Part shown: piece by piece, positions 33,426 through 41,975 of the stretch | How the letters are laid out: each line of letters begins with the position of its first letter | Numbering within the stretch: position 1 is the stretch's first letter | NCBI GenBank assembly: GCA_013373375.1 | Contig: JABXHY010000059.1 | Span: 1 to 46,890 of the forward strand | Source of the DNA: Gammaproteobacteria bacterium | GTDB lineage: Bacteria; Pseudomonadota; Gammaproteobacteria; Enterobacterales; Kangiellaceae | Reading direction: 5' to 3' | DNA: 46,890 nt | Translations under genes and position numbers: made by a program | Notes under the pieces: generated by a model | What the model was told of the DNA's origin: nothing | What the model saw: only the letters and a program-made list of their open reading frames with translations | Databases searched by the model: none

Positions 33426-34169
33426 TTACTCAACGTTTTGTTGGTAAATTGTTTCCAATAGCTGCGCTGTCAAAATTGAACGATTGCCCTTGTGAAAATG
33501 CATAATAGGTTTCTCTCCGAGTAAGTTTAATCGATTTTCGATAACTTGAATGCCTGTTCCTTCCGGTAGTCCGATAATATTGACCTCGGGTGATACCGTC
33601 ATGAATTCTTGGAGCCTATCGTCTCTTGTTTCACCATGGAAACCAGGAGGGTGCCCATCAATGTAATGCGGGTTGATTTGGAAAGGTACCAAGTTTAACG
33701 CTTGGAATGATGGCGGTTGTACTATTGGCATGTCGTTCGTTGTTTTGATGGAAGGTGTCGCAATGTTTGATCCAGCACTCCAGCCTATATAAGGAACTCC
33801 CTGGCTAACTCTCTCACGAATGGGGCCGATTAAATCAAACTGATAAAGTTGATGCAGTAAATGGAAGGTATTTCCTCCGCCAACTATTATGACGTCGGCT
33901 TTTTTAATTGATCTTAGCGGATCATCGCTGGCACCTAAACATTGAATATTGAGTCCGAGTTGAGATAAAGCAGCGCTAACTTTGGCTGTGTACTCTGGGT
34001 AACTGATGCTAACGCCTGCGAATGGTACAAATAAAACATTACTCTCAGAAGAGACGCCAGCTTGATCTAAAAACTGTGTTATCCAGTGTGTGGCATGAGC
34101 CAAATAGTCTGTTTCGTCTGCTTTTGAGCTGCTAAGCAATAATAGATGTCGTTTACCTGCCTTATCCAT
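33426..34169 (-). CDS. pepE: Peptidase E (alpha-aspartyl dipeptidase, S51)
   Basis: Encodes 247 residues from the ATG at 34169 (MDKAGKRHLLLLSSS), preferred because GAGAG lies about nine bases upstream; the frame continues up to a TTG at 34199. The nucleophile Ser lies in GWSAGSN, VGGGNTFHLL is an S51 block, and FQINPHYIDGHPPGFHGETR contains the catalytic His. The enzyme cleaves N-terminal aspartyl dipeptides in the cytoplasm. It is divergent from the cystathionine beta-synthase gene. Confidence 0.9.
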   Translation of the reverse strand: MDKAGKRHLLLLSSSKADETDYLAHATHWITQFLDQAGVSSESNVLFVPFAGVSISYPEYTAKVSAALSQLGLNIQCLGASDDPLRSIKKADVIIVGGGNTFHLLHQLYQFDLIGPIRERVSQGVPYIGWSAGSNIATPSIKTTNDMPIVQPPSFQALNLVPFQINPHYIDGHPPGFHGETRDDRLQEFMTVSPEVNIIGLPEGTGIQVIENRLNLLGEKPIMHFHKGNRSILTAQLLETIYQQNVE

Positions 34170-34309
34170 TCTCCGTTCTCTCGATTCAAGTTTGACCAAA
34201 GACTCGCTGATTGTACGGGAAAACAGTAATTTCTCGAATCATAGAATGAGTTTAAGCGGCCAATATGTTAAATTGTCGCGGTTTTTTCTAGACATATGTA
34301 AGAGTTGTT

Positions 34310-35275
34310 ATGACAGTTTATCAAAACGTGTTGGAAATGATCGGCAACACGCCGCTTGTAAAAGTCAGTAATATCGATACAGGTCCGTGTAACCTGTACC
34401 TGAAAATGGAACTGATGAACCCTGGTAATTCGATTAAAGACAGAATTGCTTTGAATATGATCGAAGTCGCTGAACAGCAAGGAAAAATTAAGCCTGGCGA
34501 TACTTTAGTTGAAGCAACTGCGGGTAATACTGGGCTAGGTTTGGCGCTAGTTGCAGCGCAAAAAGGTTATAAGCTTATTATTGTTATGCCAGACAAAATG
34601 AGCATGGAAAAAGAGTACAACGTCCGTGCTATGGGGGCAGACGTTATTCGAACACGCTCAGATGTAATGAAGGGACATCCTGAATATTACCAAGAAGTGG
34701 CAGAACGCATCGCACAGGAAGAGAATGGATTTTATGTAAATCAGTTTTCGAACGAAGCAAACTGGCGAGCGCACTTTGAAACAACAGGACCTGAAATTTG
34801 GCGCGATCTAAATGGAAAAGTAGATGCTTTTGTCTGTGGTGTAGGTTCGGGCGGAACTTTAACGGGTGTTGGCCGCTATTTAAAACAGCAAAATCCTGCA
34901 ACTCAAATGGTGTTGGCGGATCCTCAAGGATCGATTTTAAAACATTACCATGAAACCGGAGAGATGATAGAAGCCGGCAGCTGGGTAGTGGAAGGTATCG
35001 GTGAAGATTTTATTCCGGATATCTGTGATATGTCTTTAGTCGACAAAGCTTATACCGTAACCGACAAAGAAGCGTTATCGGTTGCTCGCGAGATTTTATT
35101 AAAAGAAGGCGTTATGTGCGGGTCGTCCAGCGGTACTTTGATTGGTGGCGCACTTCGTTATTGTCGAGAGCAAACAGAAGCAAAAAACGTTGTTACATTA
35201 GCGTGCGATACGGGTAACCGATATCTTTCAAAGATGTACAACGACGACTGGATGAAGCAGAACGACTATTTGTAA
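34310..35275 (+). CDS. Cystathionine beta-synthase / cysteine synthase B-type PLP enzyme
   Basis: Encodes 321 residues. The PLP lysine is K43 in MNPGNSIKDRIALNMI, TAGNTGLGLALVAA is the substrate loop and GVGSGGTLTGVGRYL binds phosphate. CysM and bacterial cystathionine beta-synthases are hard to separate by eye; the gene for a cystathionine gamma-lyase follows 88 bp downstream, so a role in reverse transsulfuration (homocysteine to cystathionine to cysteine) is more likely. No CBS regulatory domain is attached. Confidence 0.82.
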   Translation: MTVYQNVLEMIGNTPLVKVSNIDTGPCNLYLKMELMNPGNSIKDRIALNMIEVAEQQGKIKPGDTLVEATAGNTGLGLALVAAQKGYKLIIVMPDKMSMEKEYNVRAMGADVIRTRSDVMKGHPEYYQEVAERIAQEENGFYVNQFSNEANWRAHFETTGPEIWRDLNGKVDAFVCGVGSGGTLTGVGRYLKQQNPATQMVLADPQGSILKHYHETGEMIEAGSWVVEGIGEDFIPDICDMSLVDKAYTVTDKEALSVAREILLKEGVMCGSSSGTLIGGALRYCREQTEAKNVVTLACDTGNRYLSKMYNDDWMKQNDYL

Positions 35276-35363
35276 GTTGCTTTTGTTTTAACGAAAAAAT
35301 TTGAAATTTCTACAAAGTCGATTTATCGCTTTTTAATTTATGAAGCAGAAAGGTTTAAACATT

Positions 35364-36524
35364 ATGGCTGATTCAAAAGAATTACAATTTGCGACCCGAG
35401 TTATTCATGCTGGTCAGGCACCGGATCCTACGACTGGTGCAGTAATGCCTCCAATTTATCAAACGTCGACTTATGTTCAGGCAAGTCCGGGAGAGCATAC
35501 TGGTTTTGAGTATTCTCGCACCCAAAACCCAACTCGATTTGCCTATGAGCGGTGTGTTGCCGATTTAGAAGGTGGCAAGCGAGGCTTTGCATTTGCGTCG
35601 GGTATGGCGGCAACTGCAACTATTCTGGAATTACTTGATGCAGGCAGTCATGTAATTGCAATGGATGACTTATACGGTGGAACGTTTCGACTGTTTGATA
35701 AAGTTCGAAAGCGCACCGCTAATCTAGAGTTTTCGTTTGTTGATTTGAGCGACCTCTCTAATCTGGAAACCGCAATTCAACCCAACACTAAAATGATTTG
35801 GGTAGAGACGCCGACTAACCCAATGTTGAAGTTAGTAGACCTTGAAAAAATTGCCGCGTTTGCAAAACAGCACGGTCTGATTGCTGTTGCCGACAATACT
35901 TTTGCAACGCCTTACAATCAGCAGCCGTTGAGCTACGGATTTGATATTGTTATGCATTCGGCAACGAAATACATTAATGGTCATTCTGATATGGTGGGAG
36001 GCCTTGCAGTAGTTGGTCATAATGACGAGTTGGTCGAGCAAATGGCATTTCTTCAAAATTCAGCTGGCGCTGTTCAGGGACCATTTGACTCTTACCTGGC
36101 ATTACGTGGCGTCAAGACTTTAGCGCTTCGTATGGCGCAACATAATGCAAGCGGTTTAAGAATTGCCAATTGGCTTGAAGCGCATCCTCAAATCGAAAAA
36201 GTCTATTACCCAGGACTGTCATCACACCCACAACATGAATTAGCGTCGGCTCAAATGAAAGGCTCTGGCGGAATGATTTCGGTCGTTGTAAAAGGTGGTT
36301 TGGCAAAAGCTAAATCGTTTATGGAAAACCTAAATATTTTCGCTCTTGCGGAAAGTTTAGGAGGGGTTGAAAGTCTAGTGAATCACCCTGCGATTATGAC
36401 GCACGCGTCGGTCCCTAAGGAAATGCGCAAAAAGCTAGGAATTACCGATGGGTTAGTTCGGCTTTCCGTGGGTATCGAAGACCCAGAAGATTTGATGAGA
36501 GATATTGATCAAGCTCTAAAATAA
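35364..36524 (+). CDS. Cystathionine gamma-lyase / gamma-synthase (Cys/Met PLP enzyme)
   Basis: Encodes 386 residues from ATG 35364 (MADSKELQFATRVIHAGQ), with GAAAGG about ten bases upstream; an ATG at 35340 in frame has no ribosome site. MPPIYQTSTYVQ, EYSRTQNPTRFAYERCVADLEGG and the PLP lysine in HSATKYINGHSD (K202) are family features. Gamma-lyase and gamma-synthase share these; pairing with the beta-synthase-like gene upstream favours the lyase, giving cysteine, 2-oxobutyrate and ammonia. Confidence 0.85.
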   Translation: MADSKELQFATRVIHAGQAPDPTTGAVMPPIYQTSTYVQASPGEHTGFEYSRTQNPTRFAYERCVADLEGGKRGFAFASGMAATATILELLDAGSHVIAMDDLYGGTFRLFDKVRKRTANLEFSFVDLSDLSNLETAIQPNTKMIWVETPTNPMLKLVDLEKIAAFAKQHGLIAVADNTFATPYNQQPLSYGFDIVMHSATKYINGHSDMVGGLAVVGHNDELVEQMAFLQNSAGAVQGPFDSYLALRGVKTLALRMAQHNASGLRIANWLEAHPQIEKVYYPGLSSHPQHELASAQMKGSGGMISVVVKGGLAKAKSFMENLNIFALAESLGGVESLVNHPAIMTHASVPKEMRKKLGITDGLVRLSVGIEDPEDLMRDIDQALK

Positions 36525-36542
36525 CTGCAGGTCGAATCAAGC

Positions 36543-36575
36543 TATCAAGGTGGGGATTTAGTTCCCGCCTTGATA
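36543..36575. terminator. Hairpin between convergent genes
   Basis: TATCAAGGTGGG (36543-36554) pairs with CCCGCCTTGATA (36564-36575), one wobble pair included, around a nine-base loop. It lies between the convergent gamma-lyase gene (+) and the spermidine-synthase-like gene (-), overlapping the last codons of the latter. T-runs are short, so termination is likely but not strong. Confidence 0.55.
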
Positions 36576-37463
36576 TTTCAATAGGTTTGCCGGCGAGTAT
36601 TGGTCGGTTAAAATAGTGGTATCGTCTTCCCAGTCTTTTTCTCGACTAAACCTCGCTAACAGCCAGTCTGAACTGACATCATACGGACGAAGTTGTTTAT
36701 CAAGTTTCTCTGCTTGCTGCTCAATTTTTTCCAAAGGCAGTAGTTCCGATTGTTTCCCTGTCAAAATTATTCGGTTACCTAGTTTACGACGTTTTATATT
36801 GTAAAAGTCGCCAAAAACCGAGGCATAAGTTGCCGATTCAAATCGGTAAAGAATGCTTTGGCTAAACGTATTAGCTGTAATGATTCCATCATCGGTTAAT
36901 ACAGATTTTACTTCCTGCAGGAATTCCTGAGTCATTAAATGCTCTGGAATATAATCGCCATTAAATGCATCAAGAATAATCCAATCAAAAGACTGCTTTT
37001 TTAGAGCAGCTCGCTTTACAAATAAACGAGCATCTCGTTCAAAAGTTTTGATTTTATCATTATCATGATAATTAAAATATTGGCGCGCTAATCGAATAAC
37101 TGCAGGGTCTATTTCAACAGAAGTGATAGTCGCCTCGGGTAACAGTTCATGAAGTGTTAACGGGAGAGTTCCTCCGCCTAAGCCCAGAACCAAAATGTTA
37201 TTCGCATCGGGTTTATACAGCAATCCCGATAAAATTAGCTTGGTATAATTGAAAACTAACTTTTTGGGTTCGCGTTCATCAAAGCAAGTTTGGTAAGGTG
37301 GATTTTCTTTTCGAGTTTCAAATACCATACAGGTGAGATAATCGTCTTTGACAATACTGATATTTCGGTACAAAGATTTTTCAGTATGGACCACCTTTAA
37401 AGCAAAGCAAAAAGGCGTGAACAGAATTAGTAGTAATGACAGATATCGATTTTTTTTAAGCAT
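36558..37463 (-). CDS. Spermidine-synthase-like protein with N-terminal membrane anchor
   Basis: Encodes 301 residues. Residues about 7-23 form a signal or membrane anchor (LSLLLILFTPFCFALKV). The remainder follows the spermidine synthase fold: ILVLGLGGGTLPLTLHELLP binds the nucleoside cofactor, SVEIDPAVIRLARQYF follows, and WIILDAFNGDYIPEHLMTQEF holds the Asp of the family. True spermidine synthases are soluble; anchored versions coupled to a membrane domain are of unknown activity. It overlaps the upstream membrane protein gene by eight bases. Confidence 0.8.
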   Translation of the reverse strand: MLKKNRYLSLLLILFTPFCFALKVVHTEKSLYRNISIVKDDYLTCMVFETRKENPPYQTCFDEREPKKLVFNYTKLILSGLLYKPDANNILVLGLGGGTLPLTLHELLPEATITSVEIDPAVIRLARQYFNYHDNDKIKTFERDARLFVKRAALKKQSFDWIILDAFNGDYIPEHLMTQEFLQEVKSVLTDDGIITANTFSQSILYRFESATYASVFGDFYNIKRRKLGNRIILTGKQSELLPLEKIEQQAEKLDKQLRPYDVSSDWLLARFSREKDWEDDTTILTDQYSPANLLKYQGGN

Positions 37464-38061
37464 TACTGAACTCCGCAGACTGACGAATGGCTATTGAACA
37501 TCCTGCACTCGTGAACACCAGAAACATCGCCCATAAAACAGTGTTGATTTCAAACCATAAAACAAAATAAAACGACGTCATTATGGTGCCCAGTGCACTG
37601 CCTATCGTAGAAACAAAATATAAAAAACCTGCCGTTTGGCCACTGTGTTCTGTGCTAATGACGAGTAGACGAACTGAGTAGGGGGCAATCATTCCCATTG
37701 CGATGGTTGGTAATAAAAATAATCCGCTCGCTCCGAGTAATGAACCGTATCTGGGGTCTTCCACACGGTTAAAAATAAACTCCATAATGGACTCTCCCAT
37801 TAAAATCATCGGGAGCAATAAGATGCCAGATACAATAAACAGTGCACCATACTTTTGATTATTAGGTTGAAAGATAGACAGTTTGCCACCCAATAAATAA
37901 CCAATCGATAACGCCAGCATAAAGATTGTAATGATGCTGCCCCAAACGTAGATACTGCCACCAAAATAAGGCGCCATTATTTTTCCGCCAAGAAGTTCGA
38001 CGGTCATGATTGAAAAACCAGAGCAAAAAGCGAGTGAAAGTATATGAGGTCGATAAAACAT
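37456..38061 (-). CDS. Membrane domain of the fused MFS/spermidine synthase type, encoded separately
   Basis: Encodes 201 residues with about six membrane segments. SGFSIMTVELLGGKIMAPYFG near the N-terminus and GMIAPYSVRLLVIS are the hallmarks of the N-terminal half of fused MFS/spermidine synthase proteins. Here that half ends in its own stop (AEFSNA) and the synthase-like half starts eight bases earlier in another frame with its own signal-like N-terminus. This may be a natural two-gene arrangement rather than a frameshift. Confidence 0.78.
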   Translation of the reverse strand: MFYRPHILSLAFCSGFSIMTVELLGGKIMAPYFGGSIYVWGSIITIFMLALSIGYLLGGKLSIFQPNNQKYGALFIVSGILLLPMILMGESIMEFIFNRVEDPRYGSLLGASGLFLLPTIAMGMIAPYSVRLLVISTEHSGQTAGFLYFVSTIGSALGTIMTSFYFVLWFEINTVLWAMFLVFTSAGCSIAIRQSAEFSNA

Positions 38062-38170
38062 TTTAATTAATATTTTGAAAATCGTGATGGGAATCTAACA
38101 CTCTATGGTTGTAGAGCGCAATTAAGTCGTTAAAACGGTTTTCGGTTAACGTGAGGTAAACCTAGATACA

Positions 38171-39268
38171 TTAACCGGTGAGTTGTTCGAAAATCATACG
38201 GTATTTTGGTATTAACTGGTTTTTGGAAATCTTTTTAAGCTGAGCATTGTCGTCACCAAATCCACGCTGATGAAGAGACAAAAGCTTTTGCGCCATATTG
38301 TCAGCTTCGTATTCCAATTGAAGTTCGCTTGACGGTTTGTTATTAACCTCGTACAGCAGTTCAGGGTGGATATATTCGGGGTATGCCACACGATTTGGGC
38401 AAATAGGAATGCAGCCATAAGACATTGCATCTTGAATCGCTAACCCTTGAAAGTCATGCAGCGCAGTAGAAAGTACAACATTTGATTGATTCAACAAACG
38501 CTGATAATCCTCAGCCTCTTGATATCCCCAAGCTGTTATGTGTTCAGAGAGCTCGCTTTTAATTTGATCAAATACGGCTGGTGATTGTCGAAATTGTTGG
38601 CCAACTATCGCAATATTGAAAGGGATTTGGTTTTTTAACTTTTTCAATACTAAAAAGAGTAGCTCGGGTTGTTTGTCATATTCCCAGCGATGATTCCAGA
38701 GCAAGTTTAGTGGCTTTTGTTTTTCGAGTGCCAGAGGTGGGATATGTTCGTATCGCAATGGCACTGGCAGCACTTGAGTTTTTGACTGGATACTTTTGCT
38801 TAAACCATTCGGTACACCATCTGGAAGCTTCTTCAATAATCGACTCGCACCATCGATAAAGGTTTTGCGATTAAATTCGCTATTAAAAACAATTCGATCT
38901 CCGCAGGCAGCGTTGTATATTGATAATAATTGAGACTGTACCTGGTCGATTTGATTTTCAGAAACTGGATAGGCAAATTGATTTTCATGGAAATATACGA
39001 TTAAAGGTACCTTTGCCAAATGTGGCCGAAATCCTCTGAGAGCTGTGATATCCACCAGTGAAGTGGCCAAAATCAAGTCGTATTCTTGCTCTAATTCCTC
39101 AAACTTACCTGTACCCCAAGTTAAACTATTTCCTCTAATACGCCAAGAAAAGTACCTTGCTGGAAGTTTAAGGTAAGTAAACTGGCAATCACTTAATTCA
39201 TCGAGCAAAACTTTTGACCAATAATCGTGACTTGGAGTGTTATAAGCAGATAGCAATAAAATTCTCAT
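38171..39268 (-). CDS. qtmA: tRNA-queuosine alpha-mannosyltransferase-like glycosyltransferase
   Basis: Encodes 365 residues. The N-terminal DUF3524 domain (MRILLLSAYNTPSHDYWSKVLL; YFHENQFAYPVSE) is characteristic of tRNA-queuosine mannosyltransferases, the bacterial counterparts of GTDC1. The second half has a GT4-type fold (LLWNHRWEYDKQPELLFLVLKKL; ALHDFQGLAIQDAMSYGCIP). It would glycosylate queuosine at position 34 of tRNA-Asp. The start faces the GacA box and sRNA gene. Confidence 0.82.
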   Translation of the reverse strand: MRILLLSAYNTPSHDYWSKVLLDELSDCQFTYLKLPARYFSWRIRGNSLTWGTGKFEELEQEYDLILATSLVDITALRGFRPHLAKVPLIVYFHENQFAYPVSENQIDQVQSQLLSIYNAACGDRIVFNSEFNRKTFIDGASRLLKKLPDGVPNGLSKSIQSKTQVLPVPLRYEHIPPLALEKQKPLNLLWNHRWEYDKQPELLFLVLKKLKNQIPFNIAIVGQQFRQSPAVFDQIKSELSEHITAWGYQEAEDYQRLLNQSNVVLSTALHDFQGLAIQDAMSYGCIPICPNRVAYPEYIHPELLYEVNNKPSSELQLEYEADNMAQKLLSLHQRGFGDDNAQLKKISKNQLIPKYRMIFEQLTG

Positions 39269-39326
39269 AATGCGATATATTGAGTTCTCGAAATCGCCTA
39301 ACCAGTAAGATATTTACCATGCTTCT

Positions 39327-39344
39327 TGTGAGATATCTCTTACA
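39327..39344. promoter_or_regulatory. GacA/UvrY binding box (upstream activating site), with second half-site
   Basis: TGTGAGATATCTCTTACA matches the GacA consensus TGTAAG-N6-CTTACA at 11 of 12 defined positions. A second TGTGAGATATCT half-site begins 22 bp further at 39349. The box centre is about 190 bp upstream of the predicted sRNA start, the distance known for rsmY/rsmZ and csrB genes. It is also about 60-75 bp from the mannosyltransferase start, so that gene could be affected too. Confidence 0.8.
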
Positions 39345-39491
39345 CAGTTGTGAGATATCTTAACATTCGCTATTGGCAGAAAGTCCTTGGTTAAGAATAA
39401 TGAAAATATAACTCATTGTTTTGTAAGATAAAAATTAAAATTAGCGAACTCGATACTCGATAAGTCGTTAATTTGTTCGTTAATCAGTGTC

Positions 39492-39519
39492 TTGTGCGAA
39501 AACCGGTTTGAATTATACT
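39492..39519 (+). promoter_or_regulatory. Promoter of the CsrB/RsmZ-like sRNA
   Basis: A -10 box TATACT (39514-39519) lies 16 bp after a poor -35 (TTGTGC, 39492-39497). A weak -35 plus an upstream activating box is expected for a GacA-dependent promoter. Transcription would begin near 39526. Confidence 0.65.
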
Positions 39520-39525
39520 TTCTCA

Positions 39526-39721
39526 TGTCGACAGGGAAAAGGAAGCTTGAGTGCAAATCGTCGATACGGAGGGGAGACGGAGTCAACCAAAGGATTGAAT
39601 CACGGAAGTTCAGCGCTTGATGAGTAGGATTTTTAGGGAAGTTTGGAACTAAATGGATTTGGTAAAGGATTGTTAGGAAGAGATAACTCTCGTGGAAAAG
39701 GCAGCTTACGCTGCCTTTTTT
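39526..39721 (+). ncRNA. CsrB/RsmZ-family CsrA-sequestering small RNA
   Basis: About 195 nt without a plausible protein. It contains 14 GGA triplets, at 39535, 39541, 39568, 39573, 39579, 39592, 39604, 39627, 39637, 39645, 39655, 39667, 39676 and 39694, many as AGGA, AGGGA or ACGGA. These are the CsrA/RsmA recognition motifs, present far above chance density. A -10 box precedes it, a GacA box lies about 190 bp upstream and a strong intrinsic terminator ends it. Such RNAs titrate CsrA (RsmA) and shift cells between motile and sessile or secretory states. Its exact 5' end and folding remain unproven. Confidence 0.85.
39696..39721 (+). terminator. Intrinsic terminator of the sRNA
   Basis: GGCAGC (39700-39705) pairs with GCTGCC (39710-39715) around TTAC, with an A-run before and six T after (39716-39721). 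Confidence 0.92.
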
Positions 39722-39824
39722 ATTGCCTCGAATAAAGTTTATGGGCAATTCTCATCGACATCGCTCATCGGCGTAATCAAATTCTCTTGATGACTGTCTT
39801 CTAAAAATGCTTCTTTAAACTACT

Positions 39825-41921
39825 TTATTGGCTCTGGAAAAAGTTAACTCTATTTTCAGGCGTCTTTTTAAGTTCTTTAAAAAGCTGTCTGTTTGGGTGA
39901 ACTTTTTCAATTAGTTTAAATGGCAGTGGGAAGCTATCGTTTAAAATATAAGACTTGATTATCTGCGCACTCAAGAAACTCGAAGTGATGCCTCTAGCGC
40001 CGTGAGCTGTATTAACAAAAAGGTTAGGTAAATAATTTGGTGCAGCATAGTTTGATAGTTGCTTGCCGTGATGAAGATCATCATAAATTTGTCTATCTAA
40101 AACGTGATCTGATACCGGGCCTACATAAGGCAGTCGATCGATAGAGCAGTACCGAAAACCGACACGACCAAATTCGCAATTTGCTTCATCTATTTCTGTC
40201 GATAGCAATTGACCTAACTCTCTAATTAGTTTGTTATGGCTCGCTTCACTAAACTCACTATTGTCATCATCAAGTTCGAATGTCGCTCCTCCATAGATAG
40301 TTTGACCTGAATTAGAATAATCATCTAGTGTCTGGTCGGAGGAAGTGTTGTTAGTGATTGGAACAGCATAAACCGAATCGCACCAAACTGAAGAAAGAGA
40401 AGGTGTCGACAAATGTTTAACAATGGCGGTTTGTCCTCTTACTTTGTTAGCGGGCATAAATTGATTTGGCAGCAGTTCACTAATTTCAAAACTATTGCAT
40501 ATAACAACCGCATCGAATAGTTCCTTTTGCTGACTAACTTCAATTTGCCACTGCGAGCCAGTTTGAACTAAGCCAGACACTACCGAGTTAAAATGCGCTG
40601 TAATATTTTTGTTTGCAATTAAAGATTCGCATATTGCTTTTAGATCGACATGGCCTGAGAGCGGAAAATAAATGTCATTGTTTGCCGATGTAATTACCCA
40701 GCGACTGAGCTCTTCTTGAGTTGCTATCCATTGTTCGACGTTGAATTTTAATTTTGCTCCAGTGTTTTTTAATGTCACACCAATAGGATGAACAAACTGG
40801 TTCAAGGAATGCTGTTTAATGGTCTGTAATAGAGTGTAGTAAGCTTGGAGGTAAAACTCTGATGTCGGATTAATATCGTTAGATAAAAAGGGATAGAAAA
40901 TTCCAGCACTACTGCCAGAGGCTCCTGTCGCTACTCCTGATTTGCTTTCAAATAAATGAACTTCTAATCCAGCTTCTACCAATTCTCGAGCGGTAGAGCA
41001 GCCCGCTATTCCAGCACCAATTATGGCCACCTTTTTGCTTGGTCGTGAAATAGGGGGCCTGTACAATGAATTCAATAAATATTTTGATTTAAAGTTATCT
41101 GGCGTTTCCGACAAGTTTGATGAATTGTTAAATCTTCCGGTTAACATTTCTCGTTTGGTACCAAAGCCTTTACGCTTTGACATATTAAACCCAATGTCGC
41201 TCAAACCCCTTCGGACAAACCCGGCCGCACTAAAAGTGGCAAGAGTTGCATCTGGGCCAGCAAGTGCTTGTATTTTCTGAAACAAATCTTGTTCCCAGGC
41301 ATCGGGATTTTTTGCAGGCGCAAATCCATCCAGGTAAAAAGCATCTATATTTTTCGGTTGTTGTATCATTATTTCATTGAGAGCATCAGCGAGATCCATC
41401 CAGTATAGAAATAGACTGACCTGATAATTGGGTAAATCAATTCGGTATATGCCTTTAAACGGTATTGGATAAACTTCGATAAGTTGACTTGAAATTTCTT
41501 GAAAGACTGGCCATAAATCTGCACTTTTGGAGAAGTCTGAAAGAGTAAGCGGGTGCTTTTCGACTGAGTAAAAATGAAGCCAGTGATTGTTTAAGGTCGG
41601 ATTTATTTGACGGTGTTGCTGCCAGGTATTAACCGTTGTGAAGAAGTTTAAACCTGTACCAAATCCAAACTCACAAACACGGAAAATATTAGTTTGTCTT
41701 TTTTTAGTGTTAGTAGAAGAGTTCCTTAAATGTTTGTTGTCATTAGTGTTAGTAGAATTAATCTGCCAGCGATAGGGTAAGTTATTTCCCTCGATAAACG
41801 TATAGTAAGACTCTTCTAATCCATCTTGACGAGAGTAGTAAATATCATTGAATTGGCGAGAAAAGGGTAAGCCATCTCGCCACTCAATATCTGCGCAGTG
41901 GAGTATTGATTTAGGAATCAC
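39825..41921 (-). CDS. mnmC: Bifunctional tRNA mnm5s2U34 enzyme MnmC
   Basis: Encodes 698 residues, near the usual length. The N-terminal methyltransferase part (to about residue 270) has FRVCEFGFGTGLNFF and AFYLDGFAPAKNPDAW; the C-terminal FAD part begins KVAIIGAGIAGCSTARELVE and shows GASGSSAGIFYP. The FAD domain removes the carboxymethyl group of cmnm5s2U34 and the N-terminal domain methylates the resulting nm5s2U34 in tRNA. It is convergent with the sRNA gene. Confidence 0.95.
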   Translation of the reverse strand: MIPKSILHCADIEWRDGLPFSRQFNDIYYSRQDGLEESYYTFIEGNNLPYRWQINSTNTNDNKHLRNSSTNTKKRQTNIFRVCEFGFGTGLNFFTTVNTWQQHRQINPTLNNHWLHFYSVEKHPLTLSDFSKSADLWPVFQEISSQLIEVYPIPFKGIYRIDLPNYQVSLFLYWMDLADALNEIMIQQPKNIDAFYLDGFAPAKNPDAWEQDLFQKIQALAGPDATLATFSAAGFVRRGLSDIGFNMSKRKGFGTKREMLTGRFNNSSNLSETPDNFKSKYLLNSLYRPPISRPSKKVAIIGAGIAGCSTARELVEAGLEVHLFESKSGVATGASGSSAGIFYPFLSNDINPTSEFYLQAYYTLLQTIKQHSLNQFVHPIGVTLKNTGAKLKFNVEQWIATQEELSRWVITSANNDIYFPLSGHVDLKAICESLIANKNITAHFNSVVSGLVQTGSQWQIEVSQQKELFDAVVICNSFEISELLPNQFMPANKVRGQTAIVKHLSTPSLSSVWCDSVYAVPITNNTSSDQTLDDYSNSGQTIYGGATFELDDDNSEFSEASHNKLIRELGQLLSTEIDEANCEFGRVGFRYCSIDRLPYVGPVSDHVLDRQIYDDLHHGKQLSNYAAPNYLPNLFVNTAHGARGITSSFLSAQIIKSYILNDSFPLPFKLIEKVHPNRQLFKELKKTPENRVNFFQSQ

Positions 41922-41975
41922 AATAAAGCTTTATTTAACGAACAATGAAATCGTTTTTGTACACTTAGCAAGCAA

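Noticed and set aside
39413-39748. Minus-strand 111-codon frame in the qtmA-mnmC gap
   Set aside because: It is the antisense of the sRNA gene: its sequence is forced by the GGA-rich RNA and terminator, and no family is visible.
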